The notes: generated by a model not told the origin, from the sequence alone. DNA of 64,000 nt from Silicimonas sp. (GCA_013002465.1 JABDJO010000099.1:1-64000), one strand, 5' to 3'. Positions 49,371 to 58,455 are shown, numbered from the stretch's first letter. Made by a program: numbers and translations.

Positions 49371-50384
49371 ATGATCGAAACCAAGACACTGAGTTTGAAC
49401 GACATCGAAGACCTGGCGTTCCGCGCTTTGGTTGCCGCTGGCACCACCGAAGCCAATGCCCGCCCCCTGGCTGTGGCGACCGCCGCGACCGAAGCCGACG
49501 GGGTGGCAAGCCATGGTCTGGCCTATATCCCGATCTATTGCGAACACGTCGATTGCGGCAAGGTGGATGGCGCCGCCGTGCCGGTTCTGGACACGCCGCG
49601 CCCCGGGGTTCTGACGGTCGATGCCGCGACGGGATTTGCCCATTCGGCGATTGATCTGGGGTTTCAGCACCTGATCCCCTTGGCCCGCGAACAGGGTGTT
49701 GCAGCACTTGCGATCCGCAATTCCTATAACTGCGGGGTTCTGGGGTATCACACGGGCCGCTTGGCGCGTGCCGGTCTGATGGGGCTTGGGTTCACCAATG
49801 CGCCGGCCTCGATTGCCCCTTCGGGGGGCGCGAAACCGGTGGTGGGCACGAACCCGTTTTCCATTGCGGCACCCAGTCCCGATGGCGAACCCTTGGTCCA
49901 CATCGACCAGAGCGCCAGCACCATCGCCAAGAGCGAGGTCATGAAACACGCCCGCGAGGGCAAACCGATTCCGGTCGGCTGGGCGCTGGACCCCGAGGGC
50001 AACCCCACAACAGACCCCGAGATCGGGTTGACGGGGTCAATGGCGCCGTCGGGTGGTTACAAGGGCGTCGGCGTTGCACTGCTGGTCGAAATGCTGGCCG
50101 CTGCGATGTCGGGGGCAACGCTCGGCATCCATGCTTCGCCTTTCTCTGGCACCAAGGGCGGGCCGCCCAGAACCGGGCAGTTCTTCCTTGCCATTGATCC
50201 CGAAGCAACGTCGGATGGCGGGTATGGCGCGCGCATGGCCGATCTGGTGGCTGCCGTTTCCGATCAGCCGGGCGCGCATCTGCCGGGCGACGGGCGGCGA
50301 GCTGCTCGCAATCGCGCCAGTACCGAAGGCGTCGCCGTCTCAAAAGCCACGCTGGCCCGGATCGAGGGGCTTTTTTCCGACTGA
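49371..50384 (+). CDS. Ldh family (malate/L-lactate/imino-acid) NAD(P)H-dependent oxidoreductase
   Basis: A 337-residue oxidoreductase of the Ldh2/YiaK/DpkA family, which has a non-Rossmann cofactor fold. TEADGVASHGLAYIPIYCEHV contains the catalytic histidine (SHG), AIRNSYNCGVLGYHTGRLA and GFTNAPASIAPSGGAKPVVGTNPFSIAAP are the cofactor and substrate blocks, and HASPFSGTKGG is the C-terminal loop. Known members reduce 2-oxo acids or the cyclic imines pyrroline- and piperideine-2-carboxylate. It is the last gene of the LysR-controlled operon. GGGGAC lies before the ATG at 49371. Which substrate it uses is not readable. Confidence 0.9.
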   Translation: MIETKTLSLNDIEDLAFRALVAAGTTEANARPLAVATAATEADGVASHGLAYIPIYCEHVDCGKVDGAAVPVLDTPRPGVLTVDAATGFAHSAIDLGFQHLIPLAREQGVAALAIRNSYNCGVLGYHTGRLARAGLMGLGFTNAPASIAPSGGAKPVVGTNPFSIAAPSPDGEPLVHIDQSASTIAKSEVMKHAREGKPIPVGWALDPEGNPTTDPEIGLTGSMAPSGGYKGVGVALLVEMLAAAMSGATLGIHASPFSGTKGGPPRTGQFFLAIDPEATSDGGYGARMADLVAAVSDQPGAHLPGDGRRAARNRASTEGVAVSKATLARIEGLFSD

Positions 50385-50555
50385 CCGGATGGGACGCGGT
50401 TAAGAGTCCGGCACCACTGGGGAGCTGGTTTGCGGGTCAAGCGCACCGCATCCCCCAGTTTCGTTCCCTGGTCATCACGTCCCACCATGGATATTTTTAC
50501 CAAGAAGAACGGCCCATTTGAGTGGAGTTTGAGCGCCTTCTTGGAAATGATCCCG

Positions 50556-50969
50556 TCACCCGGCACTCCGTTTGGCCCGGTGATACGTCAAAGCCAGGGC
50601 CGCCATCTGCTGCACCTCCGCCTCGGGCAGGGGGGCGTCCTGTGCCAGATGCACCGCGCGATTGCCTTCAAAGACGAACCCCTCGGAAAACCGGGCGCGG
50701 TAGGTGTCGATCAGGGTCGTCTGGCAATGCACGAACAACGTCACCCGCGCGTTCGGCCCGTCCGACCAGCCGAGGCGCAGCGTGGTGCCGATGCGCGCAC
50801 GCTGCGGCAAATAGGCCGGTTCCCCCCATTTCAGCGTTTCTTCCAGGGGGCCAATCGCTTCGGCCTCGGCGGCCGCGAAGATCAACCCGCGGATCGCCAG
50901 AAGCCTTTCCCTGATCGCGTCTGGGGCAGCGTCGAAGACGCGGGCCACATTCGGTGTTGGTGCGCTCAC
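50556..50969 (-). CDS. DUF1801 domain protein
   Basis: A 137-residue protein of the DUF1801 (YdhG-like) family. The conserved elements are IRERLLAIRGLIFAAA near residue 20, ETLKWGEPAYLP around 45-56 and RVTLFVHCQTTLIDTY. The fold is known from structures, but the function is not. It starts with an ATG that overlaps the stop of the upstream dehydrogenase by four bases, so the pair is translated together. No signal peptide is present. Confidence 0.88.
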   Translation of the reverse strand: MSAPTPNVARVFDAAPDAIRERLLAIRGLIFAAAEAEAIGPLEETLKWGEPAYLPQRARIGTTLRLGWSDGPNARVTLFVHCQTTLIDTYRARFSEGFVFEGNRAVHLAQDAPLPEAEVQQMAALALTYHRAKRSAG

Positions 50970-52051
50970 GGCAGAACCACGATGTTGCCGGTGTGGGTCT
51001 TTTCGATGAAGGCCGTTTGGGCGGTGTGCAGGTCTTTCAGGGGATATGTGGCTGCAAGGGCAGGGCTGAGGTCGCCGCTTTCGATCAGGCCGATCAGTTC
51101 GGGCATCACGGACAGGTCGATCACGGTCGATCCGGTGAATGTCAGGTCGTTCAGGTAGAATGTGCGCAGATCGAAATCGACGATTGGCCCTGCGATTGCG
51201 CCTGAACAGGTATAGCGGCCGCCGCGTTCCAGGATGTCGATCAGGTTAGGCCAATAGGGGCCGCCGACCACATCGGCGACAACGGTGATACGCTCATCGC
51301 CCAGGGCGGCGCGCAGGTCGTCCGGCGCGCGTGGCAGGATGCGGTCCGGGCCAAGGCGCGCGACATCCTCGTGTTTGGGTTCCGATGCCATTGCAATGAC
51401 GCGCGCGCCCCTGATCCTGGCAAGCTGCACGAGCGCTCCGCCGACCCCGCCCGACGCGCCGGGAACCAAAACCGAATCGTGCGCGCCGACCCCGGCCCGC
51501 GTCAGCATGCCAAGGGCGGTGGAATAGGAACAGGAAAAGGTCGCAAGTTCGGCGTCCGTAAAATCTGATCGGACGGTCAGCGCGTTCCGCTCGGGCAAGG
51601 TGGTGTACTGGGCAAAGCCGCCATCACGCTCGGACCCGAAGTATCCGGTCTTGTTCTTGTCGTTCGGATCCTGCGCATCGCGCAGCCAGTTGTCGGTAAT
51701 CACCCGTTCGCCGATGCGGCCCGGATCGACGCCTTTCCCGACCGCCACGATACGGCCGCAGGCATCGGCACCCTGGATGCGCGGAAAGGCGATCGGCGCG
51801 CCGCCCCAACTTGGGTCGTCCTGACCCTCGACCGTGTCGAATGCGTCGCCGGTGGTGCGATCCGTCACTGCCTTTGAATACCAGCCCGAGCGCGTGTTCA
51901 CGTCGGTGTTGTTCAACCCGCAGGCGCCCACTTTGACAAGCACCTCTCCGGTGCCTGGTTCGGGGCGCGGCCAATCGGTATGAAAGACCATTTGATCAAG
52001 GCCACCGTGGCCCATTGTGACCATGGCGTTCATGTTGTCGGGAAGGGTCAA
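50966..52051 (-). CDS. MDR superfamily alcohol dehydrogenase/quinone reductase-like protein
   Basis: A 361-residue medium-chain reductase. The GroES-like N-terminal domain has GEVLVKVGACGLNNTDVNTRSG and FPRIQGADACGRIVAVG. The Rossmann domain has LVPGASGGVGGALVQLAR as nucleotide loop. The cysteine/histidine set of the structural zinc is absent, so it is closer to zinc-independent enoyl/quinone reductases, although the GADACG element resembles the catalytic-zinc region. The first codon is a TTG (52051) without a strong ribosome site, and ATGs at 52033 and 52024 are alternatives. It is coupled to DUF1801. Confidence 0.85.
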   Translation of the reverse strand: MTLPDNMNAMVTMGHGGLDQMVFHTDWPRPEPGTGEVLVKVGACGLNNTDVNTRSGWYSKAVTDRTTGDAFDTVEGQDDPSWGGAPIAFPRIQGADACGRIVAVGKGVDPGRIGERVITDNWLRDAQDPNDKNKTGYFGSERDGGFAQYTTLPERNALTVRSDFTDAELATFSCSYSTALGMLTRAGVGAHDSVLVPGASGGVGGALVQLARIRGARVIAMASEPKHEDVARLGPDRILPRAPDDLRAALGDERITVVADVVGGPYWPNLIDILERGGRYTCSGAIAGPIVDFDLRTFYLNDLTFTGSTVIDLSVMPELIGLIESGDLSPALAATYPLKDLHTAQTAFIEKTHTGNIVVLP

Positions 52052-52119
52052 TTGTGCGTCACTTTTTCGAGTTGAAACCTGGCGGGGGCTTTTGCCCTCA
52101 GGGCGGTACTCTTGCGGAT

Positions 52120-53043
52120 CTATAACAGCGTGTCCACCAGCCGCATGAGGTCCTGCATGTTGGCGTTGTGATCGCGCGGCGCCGGCACCGGTTGAAAGGT
52201 TTGCCGGGTATAGGGGTTTGTTTTGTTGAAGCTTTTGAACAGGGCATCAAGTTCGGGTTCCAACGCAGCGATTACGGCAATGCGGTCGGCATCGGCGACC
52301 ACAAAGGGCGGGCAATCGGCGAAAAGCTGGCCTGCGCGCTGAAGAAGGGCGCGTTGATGCGCGGGCGACATGCCGATCACCTTGGCGTGGCGCATCAGGT
52401 CCGCGACCACGCCGGGAACGCTGGCATTCAGCCGTGCCGGTGGCCCGGGCGGCATGTGACCCTGACCAAGCAGCGCCCGCAACCGGGCCAGCGGAGGACC
52501 GTTTTCATAGACCTCAAGGCAGATCGCGCTCTTGCCGAACACCTCGGCCCAGGTGGTGACATGGGTGGGAAAGTCGAACTCGGGCGTCAGCGAATAGGGG
52601 TCTTTGAGGAACCGGCGGATCGGGGCATGAAATCCGTTTCCCGGCTGTTTGATCTTTTGATTATAGCACGAGATCAGGAAGTTGTCGGGGCGACGCAGGA
52701 AAGTCACGACACGCGTATTCACGCCAAGCCGGTCTTTCAGGCGCGACAATGCCTCGGGCGGGCAGGCGAAAAATTCTTCGCTGGACAACAGCACGCGGTC
52801 GCCCCGGAACCGGTCCAGGGCATAAAGAAGCTCGTCGGTTTCGGTGTCGATGTCGGGTTTGTCGGCGCCGGGGATCGCGCGGTTCTTCAGTGCGAAGGCC
52901 AGGCGATGCTGGGCGGGGTGGTGCCAATTGGTCTTTGGGTAAAGCAGCCCCTCTTTGCGAAGTGCGGGGGCCGCGCGGGCAAACGCGGTCTGAATCGCGG
53001 TGGTGCCGGTCTTGTGCGGCCCGATGTGGATCGTGAGTTCCAT
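52120..53043 (-). CDS. Sulfotransferase-like protein
   Basis: A 307-residue protein of the P-loop sulfotransferase superfamily. The N-terminal IHIGPHKTGTTAIQTAFA is the PAPS 5'-phosphosulfate loop, and VVTFLRRPDNFLISCYNQ near residue 107 is the 3'-phosphate element (R..S). The rest is helical with no membrane segment. The acceptor could be a polysaccharide or small molecule; no polymer genes lie next to it. The start at 53043 is set by the family N-terminus, although the only good ribosome-site match (AAAGGG) lies about 20 bases upstream and fits a different frame. It is divergent from the hemerythrin gene. Confidence 0.8.
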   Translation of the reverse strand: MELTIHIGPHKTGTTAIQTAFARAAPALRKEGLLYPKTNWHHPAQHRLAFALKNRAIPGADKPDIDTETDELLYALDRFRGDRVLLSSEEFFACPPEALSRLKDRLGVNTRVVTFLRRPDNFLISCYNQKIKQPGNGFHAPIRRFLKDPYSLTPEFDFPTHVTTWAEVFGKSAICLEVYENGPPLARLRALLGQGHMPPGPPARLNASVPGVVADLMRHAKVIGMSPAHQRALLQRAGQLFADCPPFVVADADRIAVIAALEPELDALFKSFNKTNPYTRQTFQPVPAPRDHNANMQDLMRLVDTLL

Positions 53044-53103
53044 CTTCGCCCATGAGGAATTACCCTTTCGTTGCTTGTGAGCAAAGGCGTTAACATTTCG
53101 ATA

Positions 53104-53673
53104 ATGCACGACACCGACCTTGAGACCCGCACCGGCCTGCCCGAGGCATTGCGCGTTCTGTTGCAGGATTACCCGCGCGAGGCCTGGGAGGCCGATCCGG
53201 CGTTTTCCGCCCTGATCCGGTTCTGGCTTGACCGGCATCTGATGTTTCGCAAGTTGCTGACAACGCTGAAGCGCGAAGCGGAAAGCGCATTGGATGGCGC
53301 GATCGAAGACCGGGTTCACGGCGCGCATCTGTCGCGCTATGGGCGCATGCTTTTGCAGGAGCTGCACGGCCATCACACCATCGAGGACCAGCACTATTTT
53401 CCGCAGATCAAGGTGCTGGATGACCGCGTGGGGCAGGGGTTCGACATTCTGGACGCCGATCACCACGCCATCGACGGCCATCTTCAGGGGTTTGCCGACG
53501 AGGCCAACGGCGTTCTTGGGGCCATCGGTGCCGGCGATGCCCACAGGGACGCCGTGGCGCGGTTTCGCGTTGGCGTGATCCGGCTGGAGGGGTTTCTTGA
53601 CCGGCATCTGTCGGACGAGGAGGATCTGGTGGTGCCGATCCTGCTGAAATATGCGCCCTCGGGCCTGATCTGA
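53104..53673 (+). CDS. Hemerythrin HHE domain protein
   Basis: A 189-residue four-helix-bundle protein of the hemerythrin class, expected to bind a diiron centre. Candidate ligands are in FWLDRHLMFRKLL, LHGHHTIEDQHYFPQ, DADHHAIDGHL and FLDRHLSDEEDLVVP, the H-HxxxE-H-HxxxD pattern spread over four helices. Such proteins sense or store oxygen, or protect iron-sulfur clusters. The start at 53104 has a poor ribosome site, and a TTG upstream is possible. It is not obviously tied to its neighbours. Confidence 0.88.
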   Translation: MHDTDLETRTGLPEALRVLLQDYPREAWEADPAFSALIRFWLDRHLMFRKLLTTLKREAESALDGAIEDRVHGAHLSRYGRMLLQELHGHHTIEDQHYFPQIKVLDDRVGQGFDILDADHHAIDGHLQGFADEANGVLGAIGAGDAHRDAVARFRVGVIRLEGFLDRHLSDEEDLVVPILLKYAPSGLI

Positions 53674-53825
53674 GGGAACGGATTCGGTCAGGGCAGGTCC
53701 GCGCCCGTCAAGATCAAAGCGCTTTTTTCAATTTCGGGACCTGCGCACGCGGACGTCATGGGTCGTCCATTTCTTTATGTGACTAATCGTTGGCTTGCGG
53801 GTGCAGATAGTGTGCCGCTTTTTAA

Positions 53826-54020
53826 GTGTGGTGCAAACCGTTGAGCGAAACGAAGTCAATGCAAGAATGCCCCCTGCGGATCCATGTCGAATACTCCCGC
53901 AATTGCCGAAATAAGTCGCTGAGTGTTTCGTTGCTTGACCGCGCTATGGCCCTGTTGAGCGAACTTCAGGCGGCCGAAGACTGGCCGACGTCACACCCGG
54001 CAGGGCAGGAGCAGGACTGA
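53826..54020 (+). CDS. Small protein coupled to the ECF sigma factor gene (candidate anti-sigma)
   Basis: A 64-residue reading frame starting at GTG (or 53 residues from the ATG at 53859). Its stop overlaps the sigma-factor start (TGATG). About 70% of its third codon positions are G or C, close to real genes here, which supports coding. The C-terminal half (LSVSLLDRAMALLSELQAAE) would be an amphipathic helix. It occupies the position where NepR, the anti-sigma of EcfG, often lies, but I cannot see the NepR signature convincingly, so the name is only a suggestion. Confidence 0.5.
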   Translation: MWCKPLSETKSMQECPLRIHVEYSRNCRNKSLSVSLLDRAMALLSELQAAEDWPTSHPAGQEQD

Positions 54021-54577
54021 TGCCTGCCCCCGACCCGCGCGAGGACATTGTTGAACACCTGCCAGCCCTATGGGCCTTTGCGGTGTCGCTTACGCGCAAT
54101 GCGACCCTGGCCGATGACATGGTACAGGACACGGCCGAAAAGGCCTGGGCGAATTTCGATCAGTTCAAGCCCGACACGAAACTGCGGGCCTGGCTGTTCA
54201 CCATCCTGCGCAATCATTTTTATTCCCACATCCGCAAGGCGGGGCGCGAGGTGGAAGACATCGACGGCGCCCATGCCGCGCGTCTGGTGACGAAACCGGC
54301 TCATGACGGGTGGCTTCGCCTGAACGAGGTGATGGCGGCCACCGACAAGCTGTCGGCCGAACAGCGCGAGGCACTGTTGCTGGTCGGTGCCTTGGGGTTC
54401 ACCTATGAAGAGGCGGCCCGGATCTGCGGCATCACGCTTGGGACGCTGAAAAGCCGGATGAACCGTGGCCGCACGGCGCTCTGTGACATGCTGGAGGTCG
54501 AAAATGGCGACGACATGGAATTGACGGATCCCGAAATCGCCGCCGTTCTGTCGTCGCACATCAATGGCGCTGCCTGA
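54020..54577 (+). CDS. ECF sigma factor (EcfG-like, group ECF15 type)
   Basis: A 185-residue extracytoplasmic-function sigma factor. Region 2 spans about residues 10-80 (LPALWAFAVSLTRN, DDMVQDTAEKAWANFDQF, KLRAWLFTILRNHFYSHIRK), and region 4 spans about 110-165 (LSAEQREALLLVGALGFTYEEAARICGITLGTLKSRMNRGR). The regions resemble EcfG, the general-stress sigma of alphaproteobacteria. The gene is coupled to a small upstream ORF. A response regulator PhyR is not in this window. The C-terminal 20 residues are a short acidic extension. No membrane anti-sigma factor is adjacent. Confidence 0.88.
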   Translation: MPAPDPREDIVEHLPALWAFAVSLTRNATLADDMVQDTAEKAWANFDQFKPDTKLRAWLFTILRNHFYSHIRKAGREVEDIDGAHAARLVTKPAHDGWLRLNEVMAATDKLSAEQREALLLVGALGFTYEEAARICGITLGTLKSRMNRGRTALCDMLEVENGDDMELTDPEIAAVLSSHINGAA

Positions 54578-54583
54578 TCCCCG

Positions 54584-55987
54584 TCAAATATCGACGATTT
54601 TTCCGGGGTTCATGATGTTGTCAGGGTCGATGGCCTGTTTGATCGCCGCCATGACTTCGGCGCCTGCGCCAACCTCTTTGACCAGGGACGACATCTTGCC
54701 CTGACCCACGCCATGTTCTCCGGTGATCGTGCCATCAAGCTCAAGCGCCAGGTCGCTTAGCCAGGAAATGAAGGTATCGCAGCGGGCACGGTCGTCGGCG
54801 TTGGAATTGTCCAGAAAAATAGTGTTGTGGAAATTGCCGTCGCCCACGTGACCGACGATGGGTGACAAAAGCCCAAGTTCGTCGGATTTCGCCTTTGAGC
54901 GGGTGACTGCTTCGGCGAGGTTCGAGATCGGCACACAAACGTCGGTCGCAATCGCATCCATTCCCGGGCGCGAGGCACAAAGCGCCCAATAGGCATCGTG
55001 CCGGGCCTGCCAGAGCCGGGTGCGGTCTTCGGGCCTGTCGGTCCACTCGAAACCGAAACCGCCGCTGTCCTCGGCGATTTCGCCAAAGGCCTGGGCCTGC
55101 TCGGCAACGCTGCCGGTTGAGCCGTGAAACTCAAGCAGCAGCAACGGGTTGGCGGGCAGATCAAGCTTGGAATAGGCGTTGATCGCCTCGACACAATAGG
55201 CGTCCAGAAGCTCGATCCGGGCGACAGGAATGCCCATCTGGATCGTCATGATGACCGCATTGCAGGCCGCTTCGATCGAAGGAAAGGCACAGCGCGCCGA
55301 GGACATCGCTTCGGGGATGCCGTGCAGCTTCAGCGTCAGTTCGGTGATGATCCCAAGGGTGCCTTCCGATCCGATCATCAACCGTGTCAGGTCATAGCCC
55401 GCACTTGATTTTCGCGCACGCCGACCGGTGCGAATGACCTCGCCCGAGGGCAACACGGCCTCAAGGCTGAGGACATTGTCGCGCATCGTACCATAGCGCA
55501 CCGCATTCGTGCCCGACGCCCGGGTTGCCGCCATGCCGCCAAGGGACGCATCGGCGCCGGGGTCGATAGGAAAGAACAGGCCGGTGTCGCGCAGATGTTC
55601 GTTCAGCGCCATGCGCGTGATGCCGGGCTGGATCACCACGTCAAGATCCTCGGCATGAACCGCCAGTACCTTGTCCATGTGCGTCACGTCGACTGAAAGG
55701 CCACCCGCGGGCGCGTTGACATGGCCTTCAAGCGAAGTTCCGGTGCCAAAGGGGATCAAGGGCACCTTGTGCGCCGCCGCCACACGCACGATTTCGGCCA
55801 CGTCTTCGGTCGAATCCGCGAAGATCACCGCGTCGGGGGGCTGGTTTTCGATCCAGGTTGTGGTGTGTCCGTGCTGCTGACGGATCGCGGCACCGGTGCT
55901 CAGGCGTTCGCCGAACCGCTGTTTCAGCACACCGATTGCGGTTTCGATGCCGCTTTCGTTCCGGGGCAGTGGGGGTGTGAGAAGCAT
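54584..55987 (-). CDS. FAD-binding oxidase, D-lactate dehydrogenase/GlcD-like
   Basis: A 467-residue flavoprotein. The PCMH-type FAD domain has AVIFADSTEDVAEIVRVA, PFGTGTSLEGHVNAPAGGLSVD and DPGADASLGGMAATRASGTNAVRYG. The C-terminal FAD-oxidase domain has SPIVGHVGDGNFHN and GEHGVGQGKM with histidines that bind substrate and metal. This is the D-lactate dehydrogenase (cytochrome-type) and D-2-hydroxyacid dehydrogenase pattern, working at the membrane or in the cytosol with an electron acceptor. The ATG at 55987 is preferred to one at 56023. It converges with the sigma-factor gene. Confidence 0.9.
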   Translation of the reverse strand: MLLTPPLPRNESGIETAIGVLKQRFGERLSTGAAIRQQHGHTTTWIENQPPDAVIFADSTEDVAEIVRVAAAHKVPLIPFGTGTSLEGHVNAPAGGLSVDVTHMDKVLAVHAEDLDVVIQPGITRMALNEHLRDTGLFFPIDPGADASLGGMAATRASGTNAVRYGTMRDNVLSLEAVLPSGEVIRTGRRARKSSAGYDLTRLMIGSEGTLGIITELTLKLHGIPEAMSSARCAFPSIEAACNAVIMTIQMGIPVARIELLDAYCVEAINAYSKLDLPANPLLLLEFHGSTGSVAEQAQAFGEIAEDSGGFGFEWTDRPEDRTRLWQARHDAYWALCASRPGMDAIATDVCVPISNLAEAVTRSKAKSDELGLLSPIVGHVGDGNFHNTIFLDNSNADDRARCDTFISWLSDLALELDGTITGEHGVGQGKMSSLVKEVGAGAEVMAAIKQAIDPDNIMNPGKIVDI

Positions 55988-56144
55988 AAGCGCAAAGATG
56001 CAGCCACATCCTGGCGCACGCAATCGAAATGTTGTCGAAAATCCTCAACAAAATTTCCCGCTTGGTCATTGTTTCGCCACTTTTCACCGGGAAAACTGTC
56101 TTTCGTGGCCCATCTGCCGGGCACGTCGACCCAGGGGGATACTG

Positions 56145-56330
56145 ATGATGAGCATTCTGCCCGCCATCCCTGTGCTGTTGCTAGTTCTTGTGGCCATCTG
56201 GTTTATCTGGCCTGTCGTTGTTGACCCGGTCAGCCGATTGCTGGCGCGCCGCGGGTTAAGCAACGAATGCGACCGGGTGGCCGAACACCTGTTTGACGCC
56301 TGGAACGACCTGCCCACCGATCGCGGGTAA
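56145..56330 (+). CDS. Small single-helix membrane protein
   Basis: A 61-residue protein with one membrane helix (about residues 5-27, LPAIPVLLLVLVAIWFIWPVV) followed by a charged 35-residue tail. CAGGGGGAT at a proper distance before two tandem ATGs (56145 and 56148) makes it a likely real gene despite its size. I cannot assign a family. It precedes clpP by about 120 bases and diverges from the flavoprotein gene. Confidence 0.65.
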   Translation: MMSILPAIPVLLLVLVAIWFIWPVVVDPVSRLLARRGLSNECDRVAEHLFDAWNDLPTDRG

Positions 56331-56368
56331 CGCCCGGTCAATTCGACGCTTGTTGTTGCCGCGTGCCC

Positions 56369-56397
56369 TTGCAGCCCCTTTGCACCGCCACTAAGAC
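56369..56397 (+). promoter_or_regulatory. Candidate clpP promoter
   Basis: TTGCAG (56369-56374) and TAAGAC (56392-56397) are separated by 17 bases, about 55 bases before the clpP start. This fits a housekeeping sigma promoter. I do not see a convincing sigma-32 (heat-shock) site, so any heat induction must come from elsewhere. Confidence 0.4.
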
Positions 56398-56451
56398 TCT
56401 GGAAAGATCCTAAGCGTAAGAACGCGAGTGAAAAAGGCAGGCACGGCACAG

Positions 56452-57081
56452 ATGAACGACCCCATAGAGACTTATATGAACCTTGTTCCCATGGTGGTTG
56501 AACAAACCAGCCGTGGCGAACGCGCTTATGACATCTTCTCGCGTCTTCTGAAGGAGCGGATCGTTTTCGTGAACGGGCCTGTCCATGACGGGATGAGCCA
56601 ACTGATCGTGGCGCAGCTTTTGCACCTTGAGGCGGAAAACCCGTCGAAGGAAATCTCGATGTACATCAACAGCCCCGGCGGCGTGGTGACAGCGGGTCTG
56701 TCGATCTATGACACCATGCAATACATCAGCCCCAAGATCGCGACCTTGGTTGTCGGTCAGGCGGCCTCGATGGGGTCGCTTTTGCTTGCTGCGGGTGAAA
56801 AGGGGATGCGCCTTTCCCTGCCCAATTCCTCGATCATGGTTCACCAGCCCTCGGGCGGGTATCAGGGGCAGGCGACCGACATCATGATACATGCCCGCCA
56901 CACCGAACGGCTGAAGCGGCAGTTGAACGAAATCTATGTGAAACACACCGGGCAAAGCCTGAAAAAGGTTGAAGAAGCGCTTGAGCGCGACAACTTCATG
57001 ACACCGGAAGAAGCCAAGGACTGGGGTCTTATCGACGAAATCGTATCGACCCGTGCGAAACCTGAAAGCGACGATGAATAG
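56452..57081 (+). CDS. clpP: ATP-dependent Clp protease proteolytic subunit
   Basis: A 209-residue serine peptidase that forms the 14-mer ClpP chamber. [13 protein letters not shown] has the nucleophile S106 and [18 protein letters not shown] has H131; the aspartate lies near [16 protein letters not shown]. The N-terminal [19 protein letters not shown] and the [18 protein letters not shown] segment are standard. The ATG at 56452 gives a normal length; an in-frame GTG at 56428 would add eight residues. It is followed by clpX, as usual. Confidence 0.97.
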   Translation: MNDPIETYMNLVPMVVEQTSRGERAYDIFSRLLKERIVFVNGPVHDGMSQLIVAQLLHLEAENPSKEISMYINSPGGVVTAGLSIYDTMQYISPKIATLVVGQAASMGSLLLAAGEKGMRLSLPNSSIMVHQPSGGYQGQATDIMIHARHTERLKRQLNEIYVKHTGQSLKKVEEALERDNFMTPEEAKDWGLIDEIVSTRAKPESDDE

Positions 57082-57109
57082 CCGCGTTGGTCCAGCCATG
57101 AATTTGGCG

Positions 57110-57138
57110 TTGTACCCCCTGACGCTCTCGCCTAGGGT
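57110..57138 (+). promoter_or_regulatory. Candidate clpX promoter
   Basis: TTGTAC (57110-57115) and TAGGGT (57133-57138) are separated by 17 bases, 58 bases before the clpX start. It would let clpX be transcribed separately from clpP. Confidence 0.35.
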
Positions 57139-57195
57139 TCGAAGAATGATATTCCGGCCGACAGAGCAGGGCGGGAAAGCCAAAAAGGTTACGTG

Positions 57196-58455
57196 ATGGC
57201 GAACAACTCTGGCGATAGTAAAAACACGCTTTATTGCTCGTTTTGCGGCAAAAGTCAGCACGAAGTCAGAAAGCTGATTGCGGGTCCGACCGTTTTCATC
57301 TGCGATGAATGCGTCGAACTTTGCATGGATATCATCCGGGAAGAGACGAAGTCGGCGGGACTGAAATCGTCTGATGGCGTGCCCAGCCCGAAAGAGATTT
57401 GCGAGGTTCTGGATGACTATGTGATCGGTCAGGCCCATGCCAAGCGGGTGCTTTCGGTCGCTGTCCACAACCATTACAAACGTCTGAACCATGCCGGGAA
57501 ATCCGACATCGAACTGGCGAAATCCAACATCCTGCTGATCGGTCCCACGGGCTGCGGCAAGACGCTGTTGGCCCAGACCCTGGCGCGCATTCTTGATGTG
57601 CCCTTCACCATGGCCGACGCCACGACGCTGACCGAAGCCGGGTATGTCGGCGAGGATGTCGAGAACATCATCCTGAAGCTTCTTCAGGCCAGTGAATACA
57701 ACGTCGAACGTGCACAGCGCGGCATCGTCTATATCGACGAGGTCGACAAGATCACGCGCAAATCCGACAACCCCTCGATCACCCGCGATGTTTCGGGCGA
57801 GGGTGTGCAGCAGGCGCTGCTGAAGATCATGGAAGGCACGGTCGCCAGCGTTCCACCGCAAGGCGGGCGCAAGCATCCTCAGCAAGAGTTCCTGCAGGTC
57901 GATACCACCAACATCCTGTTCATCTGCGGCGGTGCTTTCGCGGGGCTTGAAAAGATCATCGCACAGCGCGGCAAGGGGTCGGCCATCGGTTTTGGCGCCG
58001 ATGTGAAGGACAATGATGACCGCGGTGTCGGCGAAGTGTTCCAGGAACTTGAACCCGAGGATTTGCTGAAATTCGGTCTGATCCCTGAATTCGTCGGCCG
58101 TCTGCCGGTCATCGCCACCTTGCAGGATCTGGACGAAGACGCCCTTGTCACCATCCTGACCGAACCGAAGAACGCCCTGGTCAAACAGTATCAGCGTCTT
58201 TTTGAACTGGAAGACACCCAGTTGAGCTTTACCGAGGATGCGCTGAAGGCCATCGCCCTGAAGGCCATCGAACGCAAAACCGGTGCCCGTGGCCTGAGGT
58301 CGATCATGGAGAATATCCTTCTGGACACCATGTTTGATCTGCCGGGACTGGACAGTGTCGAAGAGGTCGTGGTGAACGAGGAATCGGTCAATGCCGAGGC
58401 CAATCCGCTGATGATCCATTCCGACAGCAAGAAGGAACCGGCAAGCGCGGGGTAA
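57196..58455 (+). CDS. clpX: ATP-dependent Clp protease ATP-binding subunit
   Basis: A 419-residue AAA+ unfoldase that feeds substrates to ClpP. The zinc-binding domain has CSFCGKSQ and CDECVELC near the N-terminus. The AAA+ core has the Walker A loop [10 protein letters not shown], the pore loop GYVGEDVE, the Walker B segment [11 protein letters not shown] and the sensor element EFVGRLPVI. Length is normal. A GTG three bases upstream is a less likely start. It lies 114 bases after clpP. Confidence 0.97.
   Translation: MANNSGDSKNTLYCSFCGKSQHEVRKLIAGPTVFICDECVELCMDIIREETKSAGLKSSDGVPSPKEICEVLDDYVIGQAHAKRVLSVAVHNHYKRLNHAGKSDIELAKSNILLIGPTGCGKTLLAQTLARILDVPFTMADATTLTEAGYVGEDVENIILKLLQASEYNVERAQRGIVYIDEVDKITRKSDNPSITRDVSGEGVQQALLKIMEGTVASVPPQGGRKHPQQEFLQVDTTNILFICGGAFAGLEKIIAQRGKGSAIGFGADVKDNDDRGVGEVFQELEPEDLLKFGLIPEFVGRLPVIATLQDLDEDALVTILTEPKNALVKQYQRLFELEDTQLSFTEDALKAIALKAIERKTGARGLRSIMENILLDTMFDLPGLDSVEEVVVNEESVNAEANPLMIHSDSKKEPASAG

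Noticed and set aside
52168-53055. A 295-codon frame antisense to the sulfotransferase-like gene
   Set aside because: The minus-strand product has a clear PAPS loop, and the plus-strand product resembles nothing.
53675-53700. EcfG-type promoter (GGAAC-N17-GTC) upstream of the sigma-factor unit
   Set aside because: The second half deviates from GTT and the site lies about 150 bases before the small ORF, overlapping the end region of the hemerythrin gene, so chance is likely.
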